Shown piece after piece: positions 58,401 to 64,000 of a stretch of DNA of 64,000 nucleotides. The stretch's first letter is position 1, and the number at the start of each line of letters is the position of its first letter. The stretch is from NCBI GenBank assembly GCA_949358305.1, contig CASHSZ010000142.1, positions 1 to 64,000 on the forward strand, given 5' to 3'. This DNA is from Strigamia acuminata. Its lineage: Eukaryota > Arthropoda > Chilopoda > Geophilomorpha > Linotaeniidae. The position numbers and the translations under genes were made by a program. The notes beneath the pieces were generated by a model, which was given only the letters and a program-made list of their open reading frames with translations, searched no databases and was not told the origin of the DNA.

Positions 58401-58982
58401 GATGTAAACCGCGCGATAACTTCTTCGGTGCGATTCAAATCAAACAATTTGCGTTTCTACTCACCGTTCTTGTTTTTCTTGTAGTTTGTCTGCATCGGGT
58501 GCCTCGTTGTCCTCGAATAAAATAAGACTTTTGTTCAGATTCGCCCACTCGTCATCTTCTCTTGTCAAAATTTTCGTTGCCTCGGCTTCATCATTTTTGG
58601 TTGTGGTTTTCTCCAATTTGTCGCCCACTTCCATCAAAATTTGCACCTTCTCGGCACCATTCTCCGTCGAGGATCTTATCGTCTCGTCGTCCTTTTTCGT
58701 CAAAACGCGCGTCTTCTTGACGCTTTTTTTCGTCCGATTTTTCCGGGCATCTTCGTCGTTGCTTCTTCTTTGTGTTCTCGTTTCGGAATCGCTGTCGTCG
58801 TCATCTCTGTGCTGGATATCCATCTCGTCGACCAACTGGCTATCCGAGTACACCGACACCTGACTATCTATCGGTTGACCATCTATATCCGATCTCTGGC
58901 TGTCGGTCGTATTCCATTTCTTCGTTCCCTTTAACTTCTTCCTCGCTACCTTCTGGTTTTTTTTCTTTTTCTGTTTCTCCAT
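55423..58982 (-). CDS. Gene K: large protein with two zinc fingers and a PHD finger
   Basis: Nine exons: 58982-58465, 58236-57960, 57889-57707, 57130-56912, 56860-56795, 56713-56351, 56283-56069, 55978-55795, 55674-55423. Phases agree: 758 residues. Parts: Lys-rich start and acidic/Ser-rich region (1-170); short coiled coil near 190-230; zinc finger 1 (C277, C280, H297, H302); zinc finger 2 (C338, C341, H351, H356); LLREGYTQWEKN near 410; Asp/Glu tract near 445-475; a PHD finger with C557, C562, C572, C575, H580, C583, C599 and C602 in canonical C4HC3 spacing; and an unrecognised 145-residue C-terminus. PHD fingers typically read histone H3 tails, so a chromatin role is inferred. Finger layout matches A and EF. 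The exon 3 donor (GTATTT) was chosen over a nearby GTAAGC because only it keeps frame. Confidence 0.8.
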
Positions 58983-58999
58983 TTTTTTTCCAGTCCGCA

Positions 59000-61200
59000 C
59001 ACCTGTACAGAAATTCACATTTCGTCAATAAGCGTATGCGCGTATCTCTCTCTTTCTATTACTATTATTATTATTATTACTATTATTATCACTATTATTG
59101 CTTTTACAGGTATTACTATTATTATTATTATTATTGTTATTGTCAAGTGAATAAATGAGCGAACAAATCGGTAAACAATGGCGGTTATTGTGTTACAATA
59201 CGGGGTTTCCCCGCCCGTGCTCGCATCGTGTTTTCACTCGTTTATCCCCGACCGCCTGTTTAGTCGTTTGTTTGTTTCCCTGTCTATCCATCTATCTATC
59301 TATCTATCTATCTATCTGTCAGTCAGTCAGTCAGTCAGTCAGTCAGTCAGTCGGCTAAATTAAAATATGGTGGTCGGGGAAACCGACTATTTTCTCACCT
59401 TGCAGATAAAACGCTCGAACGTATCGATACACACGCGTGTTTCACGAAATGGAGTGTGGCGCAATAGATAAAAATCTTTCTTCCTTTTTTTGTTGCGCGT
59501 CGTGATACCTTGACGTAACTGCGACAACGTGAATAGGTGGGGGGAGGGATTTTGGTACTGTAAGTAGTGCGAGTGTCTATTTTCAAACAAACGAGCGAGT
59601 GGAGAGACGATTCACGCATTCACTCGACCGCCCGCCCGTGCGCGTGCGTACATTACATTAGCATGTGCACACGCGCACGGGCGGGAGACCCCGTGCATCG
59701 CCATCACTTTTTAATTTTTAACAAGCATGCGAGGTGGTCTTCATTGCGTTGTGTGAGTTTTCTGGACCAAACTCGACGTGTGTAATTGACCAATTTGTTT
59801 TATTTTCACACAACGAACAGACGAATGAAGAAACAAACAAAGAAAGAAGCGGCATTCATTTAACACATACTTTGTCATTGTTTTGGCATTTTTGGCACGT
59901 CGAGACAGACTTAATCACGCCGTGCAGTTTCAAACTCTGTTTGGTTTTGTTTGGTTTGGGTTTTTCTTCCCCCCCCCCCCCCCCCTCTCCCCTACGTTTT
60001 ATTTGCATCTACAAGTATTTGCTTCTCATTAAATTACGTTTATTCATTTTCTCTTTCTTTCCAAATGGGTAAACAGAAGACCTCGGCTAGACGCGTGTAC
60101 CCGGCGCGTTGTTACTACGCGCGCGACCGAAGTGACTGGCCCAGCGTCTTGACCAATTATTAATTCAAATGTTAATTTTTTATTTCGCTCTTCTTCTACC
60201 AACTGTCTTGCGCCGAGACCGCCGGTGTAGAGGCAGTGGCATCGCGCGCGGATTTGGTCGGACAGGATTGTCGCGGCCATCCGCTTCGCGTTTATGTTGG
60301 AGGACCTAAACTCGTTTTTGGACGATTGCCTTGGCGGTCGGTATGGTGGCGGAATCGACCACGGTGGCGGAATCGACCACGGTGGCGTGCAGGGAGATGG
60401 AGATGGAGGAGCCCCGAAACCATCCGAGAAGCTTTGCGTGCAGTGGCGGCGGCCACCTCGGTGGCCACCGCAATCGAATGCGTCGTTGGATTTGTCAATT
60501 TTTTTCTATTTTCATTCCAATTTTTACTCCAATTTTTTTATTCAATTTCTATTACAATTTTCATTCGATTTTTATTCAATTTTTGTTTCAATCTTTATTC
60601 AATTTTTATTCAGATTTTCTCTCTAATTTTCGATTTGTTTTGTTTGTCTGTTTTGTTAAATAGAAAAATAAAATAAAATAAACAAATCTTTGGATTTTTT
60701 ATGTGGGCGTGTTTGAGTGGCGGTGGAGAAAATGGGATTATCTAGACCAAAAGAGAGAACAACGTGAGCACCCTGTTTGGTTACGTAATTGCTAGGGGCC
60801 ACGCACATTCCAAGAAGGAGGGTAATAAAGAAAGGTCGTGTAAAGGCGATAAAAAAGGTAGACGTTTTGTTCCGCAACATCGCCCAAACGATAGAATAAA
60901 CAAGCGGACGGATGGGCAGGGAGAAGAAAAGCACGCGCGCGATCAAACGCGGTGGGTAAAATGTCAGTTGATTCTATTAGTCAGTCCTGGTCGAGGAGCA
61001 TGCTGTCTTTAACGATTGAATCGAGGATGGCACAAAGGAGATTCCGTACCTTGTGTGAGACAAGGTCTCCCATTGAAATCTGAAAATTTAAATCTGCAGT
61101 GGTGCGCCCCTGTCGGTTGAGCGAACGATTGAGACGAGTGGTCGAGGTTATCCGCAGCAGCCAACTATTGTTTATTTTTTAACACACATCCATGTCTGCC
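59000..61200. other. Mostly gene-free stretch with uncertain small frames
   Basis: Holds microsatellites (ATT near 59060-59140, TATC and CAGT near 59288-59352, a C-run near 59970) and likely leader sequence of gene K. Two ATG-started frames, 60280-60044 minus (78 codons) and 60294-60626 plus (with a duplicated 18-bp unit GGCGGAATCGACCACGGT near 60349-60384), have no supporting evidence. Nothing else seen. Confidence 0.4.
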
Positions 61201-61239
61201 CCTATTCATTGCGACGCGTCTAACCGACACATTTGGTTG

Positions 61240-61545
61240 GCCGGTGACTGCGCAACGCAGCGAGTCTGGGACATGAGACCAGACAGACACCGAAACCCTC
61301 CGGATCCCCGCGAAGGTCCGAAACGAACGGTTTGGAAGTGCTCGTGAATCTGGCGAACGCGGTGATATGAATTCGCGTCATTTAGGACGATGCGACGCGC
61401 ACCGAGAGATGAAATTTAAATCGTAAACCGATCGAAACGTTTACGATCTTCGTTTCACGCAACACCTAATACGACAATGCAATTAATGGTTGGAGTACAC
61501 GATGTGAAATTAATTTCACGAATCGGGGAATCAATTTCTATTTTC
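61240..61545 (-). repeat. S-family fragment, inverted
   Basis: The minus strand matches the S unit over ACCATTAATTGCATTG, GTGTTGCGTGAAACGAAGAT, GGTTTACGATTTAAATTTCATCTC and CGGGGATCCGGAGGGTTTCGG. It is the only clear S copy right of 37.3 kb and the only large one fully inverted. Confidence 0.7.
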
Positions 61546-61593
61546 TTCTCTCTACGTATCATTTTTATCCTGTAGTCTTTGTGCGTCTTTTCG

Positions 61594-61812
61594 TTTTTTC
61601 CTTGAAATCAGGTTTTCGTGAAACCTGATCCTGGGGTTATCCATGCGTCACATCCGCCTGGTAGGTTATTTTTTCCTCGAAATCAGGTTTTCGTGAAACC
61701 TGACCCTGGGGTTATCCACGCGTCACATCTGACCGGTATGTTGTTTTTTTCTTCGAAATCAGGTTTTCGTGAAACTTGATCCTGGGGTTATTCACGCGTC
61801 ACATCCGCCCGG
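61594..61812. repeat. Three tandem palindrome-bearing repeats
   Basis: Three copies of a unit of about 75 bp. Each holds ATCAGGTTT-TCGTG-AAACCTGAT, a 9-bp stem with a 5-base loop (last base changed in copy 2, one stem base in copy 3), then TGGGGTTAT and a CGCGTCACATC segment. Spacing between palindromes is about 75-77 bp. Confidence 0.85.
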
Positions 61813-62182
61813 TAGGTTCACGACGCGCGATCACGAGATAATATTGTTTGCCGACGCGCGCATCATATTCGAGCGTGCGTGTAGCCCGTTCCCCGCGATC
61901 ACATTGCGACGCAAAGTCGTCCACGACTCCAATGTGCATCCGCGCGTGGTCGCGCTGCAATACGGAATGCGCTCACGACTCCAATGCACGGTTTTTGGGC
62001 GTTTATTAAACATTTTTTGACGTTATTACGTGTGATCGCGCGTATATTTTGTTGACGAGAAAGAAAAAAAAAAATTCCTCAAAAGCCGGACCAAGGTTTC
62101 GATACAGTACGCTAATTTATCTTTTATTTTTGCAATGTGTGCGCGTCCAATACAAGCATAAAACTAGCGCGAGAATACCGCG

Positions 62183-62377
62183 ATGGACGACCGATCGCAA
62201 CTGCCGTTCCGCATGGCGTTTGTCCATCTCCCGACCTGGAAGGAGAGAAAAATAGAACGCCAATTCGGTCTCAGTCCTGCCAACGGGACCCGACAGTCAG
62301 TGGCTAAAAAGCACACCAGACAACAGGTGATACACGAAATCAACGACAGGTGTCCCAAACTTTTCACACAATCATGA
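62183..62377 (+). CDS. Small basic reading frame, 64 residues
   Basis: Opens with ATG in MDDRSQLPFRMAFVHLPTWK and ends at TGA after KLFTQS. The frame has a balanced, protein-like composition and no microsatellite. No homologue in the window and no splice signal is required. Function unknown, and it may be chance. Confidence 0.3.
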   Translation: MDDRSQLPFRMAFVHLPTWKERKIERQFGLSPANGTRQSVAKKHTRQQVIHEINDRCPKLFTQS

Positions 62378-62555
62378 TTGTTCCACAAAGCCGAACCGAA
62401 CACGACAAATAATTTAACAAACAAACAGTAATAACAACGATGTTAAACCACTTGTTTGATGATGAAATTGTACGACAACTACTATTTATTTATTTAATTA
62501 AAACATAACAACACACGAAAGAAGAAATAAAGAAAAAGAAAAAAATAAAATAAAA

Positions 62556-62632
62556 TTAAATAAAATAAAATAAAATAAAATAAAATAAAATAAAATAAAA
62601 TAAAATAAAATAAAATAAAATAAAATAAAAAA
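62556..62632. repeat. AAAAT microsatellite
   Basis: About 15 uninterrupted AAAAT units directly downstream of the gene H stop codon. Confidence 0.9.
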
Positions 62633-62646
62633 TTCGAATGATCTGT

Positions 62647-63513
62647 CTAGTCGACATTGTCATCGTCATCATCTTCACCATCGTCACTATCACCATCGTC
62701 ACTATCACCATCGTCACTATCAACATCGTCACCGTCGTCGTCATCATCAATTACCCTCTGAAAAGAAAGAAAAAATAAGAGAAACAATCAAAAAAGGTGG
62801 ATGCGCACCAAACATGTTTACCGGTTGGCAGACCCGTTGCTGAAACTTGTACAGCGATTCGACAGACTTGATCGAAGTCAACGCCATCAAATCGACACAC
62901 TGAAAATTATCAAACAAAAATGAATGTACATGAAAGGTCGAAAAGTGGTCGCGCGCGTCATCGTGCGTTTTATTCTTACCTTGCCAGACAATTTCTTTAA
63001 CACGGATTCGACCGTGTCCGCCGCAATAGACGATAAAAGAATGCCACCATCGCGCGTTTTCTCGGCGACCGGTTCGACATCATCCCGCTCCCGCTGCTCC
63101 CGTTCCCCTGATCTCGCCTCCGCCACCTCCACTTCACCCATAGCCACTTCAACTTCCGCTTCCACTCCATCCACGTCCACCTCTCTATCCTCCTCAGTTA
63201 TCTCCACCTCCACTTCCATATCATACACATCTGTATCGACCCAGTCCAGGTCGCTTTCCATCCGCTTCAACTTCTTCTCCATTGATCTCAACCGACCTAT
63301 CATCTCCTTCCTGCCACGCCACCTCCAACCCATGTACTCTTCGATCCTCTCAATTCGTTTGGTTGTCCCCGTGAATCTCTTTGCTAGAGTCCACGCGATC
63401 TGCCTGGCTTTTTTCACCGCCCCCGCCACCGTCTTTTTCTCGCGCTGCGGCGGTGGCAGCAGTGGCGACGCCTCTCCTCGACACGACTTGAAAGAGAGAA
63501 AAAAGACAAACGG

Positions 63514-63548
<35 letters not shown>

Positions 63549-63782
63549 GGATGAACAAATAAATAGATTGATGACAAATAAAGCAAACGAACGAATCAGT
63601 ACCTCGTTAACTTGCGCCGGGTCTTCCATCTCCCCATCACCCACTAAACAAGCGCGTTTAGATGGAATAGGATCCATTTTTGACGGCGTGTCGGTCAATG
63701 GCACAGCGGACGACAAATTCGATGTAGTCGTCGTTTCCTCTTCCCCATCCCCTCCAATCTCTCTGTTTTTCTCCGTAGCAAC
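62647..63782 (-). CDS. Gene H: coiled-coil protein with Asp-rich tail, 5' end outside window
   Basis: Minus-strand exons 63782-63603, 63486-62980, 62899-62822 and 62757-62647, all phase 0: 291 residues in the window. The first visible exon follows acceptor TTTTACAG with no ATG at its start, and a donor-like GTGAGTGAG lies at the window edge, so the start is probably outside. Exon 1 has the basic patch PIPSKRACL. Exon 2 is a basic coiled coil (AKRFTGTTKRIERIEEYMGW) that turns acidic (DVDGVEAEVEVAMGEVEVAE). The last exon is almost pure Asp with repeats of GDSDD. The plan resembles genes C, D and G, with extra exons. Function unknown. Confidence 0.72.
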
Positions 63783-64000
63783 CTGTAAAAAAAGAAAAAA
63801 AAAAAAAAAAAAAAAAAAAAGTGAGGAAGATGGAGGTTATATAAATGAATAAAACCTGAACAAAGGAAAACGAATGGGACGTAAACTCAGTTTCGATCTC
63901 TGTTAACGACGGACGAAACGTCCAATGGACGTTAGTCACACGCATCACCTCGCTCACTCGCTCACTCATTCACTCATTCGCTCACTCACTCACTCGGGAC

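Noticed and set aside
61594-61812. CRISPR array
   Set aside because: Three units have similar, not unique, spacer regions, and the context is eukaryotic.

Overview
The window is nuclear DNA of an intron-rich eukaryote, most likely an invertebrate animal. The reasons are spliceosomal GT-AG introns in almost every gene, two Ty1/copia retrotransposons whose primer-binding sites fit the standard eukaryotic initiator methionine tRNA, tRNA-derived SINE-like copies, and very abundant TTTA/AAAT microsatellites in introns. I cannot name the species. There is no sign of bacterial operons.

Layout. 1-6929: a 9-bp satellite (unit CCGACGTAA) split by a complete copia element with apparently identical 318-bp LTRs and a 5-bp target duplication. 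6930-13021: a second copia element that starts at the satellite edge and is cut off inside RNase H, without a 3' LTR. 13022-37280: dispersed copies of a complex noncoding repeat (called the S family here) that carry a conserved double stem-loop. Between them lie islands of small multi-exon genes: a two-zinc-finger gene A (17.4 kb), gene B (18-19 kb, minus), cassette gene N (20.3-21.0 kb), a type II thymidine kinase (24.7 kb), cassette gene M (25.6-26.5 kb, minus), coiled-coil gene C (27.8 kb), a retropepsin-like gene O without its catalytic motif (30.5-31.0 kb, minus), and a frameshifted coiled-coil gene G (33.3-34.0 kb, minus). 37.4-64 kb is denser: a 13-exon zinc-finger gene EF (39.6-45.3 kb), Ala-rich gene L, coiled-coil gene D, repeat-bearing coiled-coil gene I, an intron-containing piggyBac transposase gene J with three candidate catalytic Asp, a large zinc-finger plus PHD gene K, and a coiled-coil/acidic gene H that runs off the right edge.

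How the genes relate. I rebuilt the exon chains by hand from splice sites and reading phase. They fall into paralogous families: A, EF and K share two spaced CxxC...H zinc fingers with a phase-0 intron between them. C, D and G, and more loosely H, share a basic N-terminal exon, a phase-0 intron and a coiled-coil exon with an acidic tail. M and N share 78-nt phase-2 exons. Eight of these genes, including the thymidine kinase, carry a similar 19-bp motif just upstream of or in the first exon. This suggests a co-regulated or co-mobilised gene set. Basic, acidic and zinc-binding sequences point to nuclear, chromatin-type proteins, but apart from TK, piggyBac, PHD and the copia proteins I recognise no family, and names A-P are local labels. 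Whether the set is an ordinary host gene cluster or cargo of a large mobile or endogenised element cannot be settled from the sequence alone.
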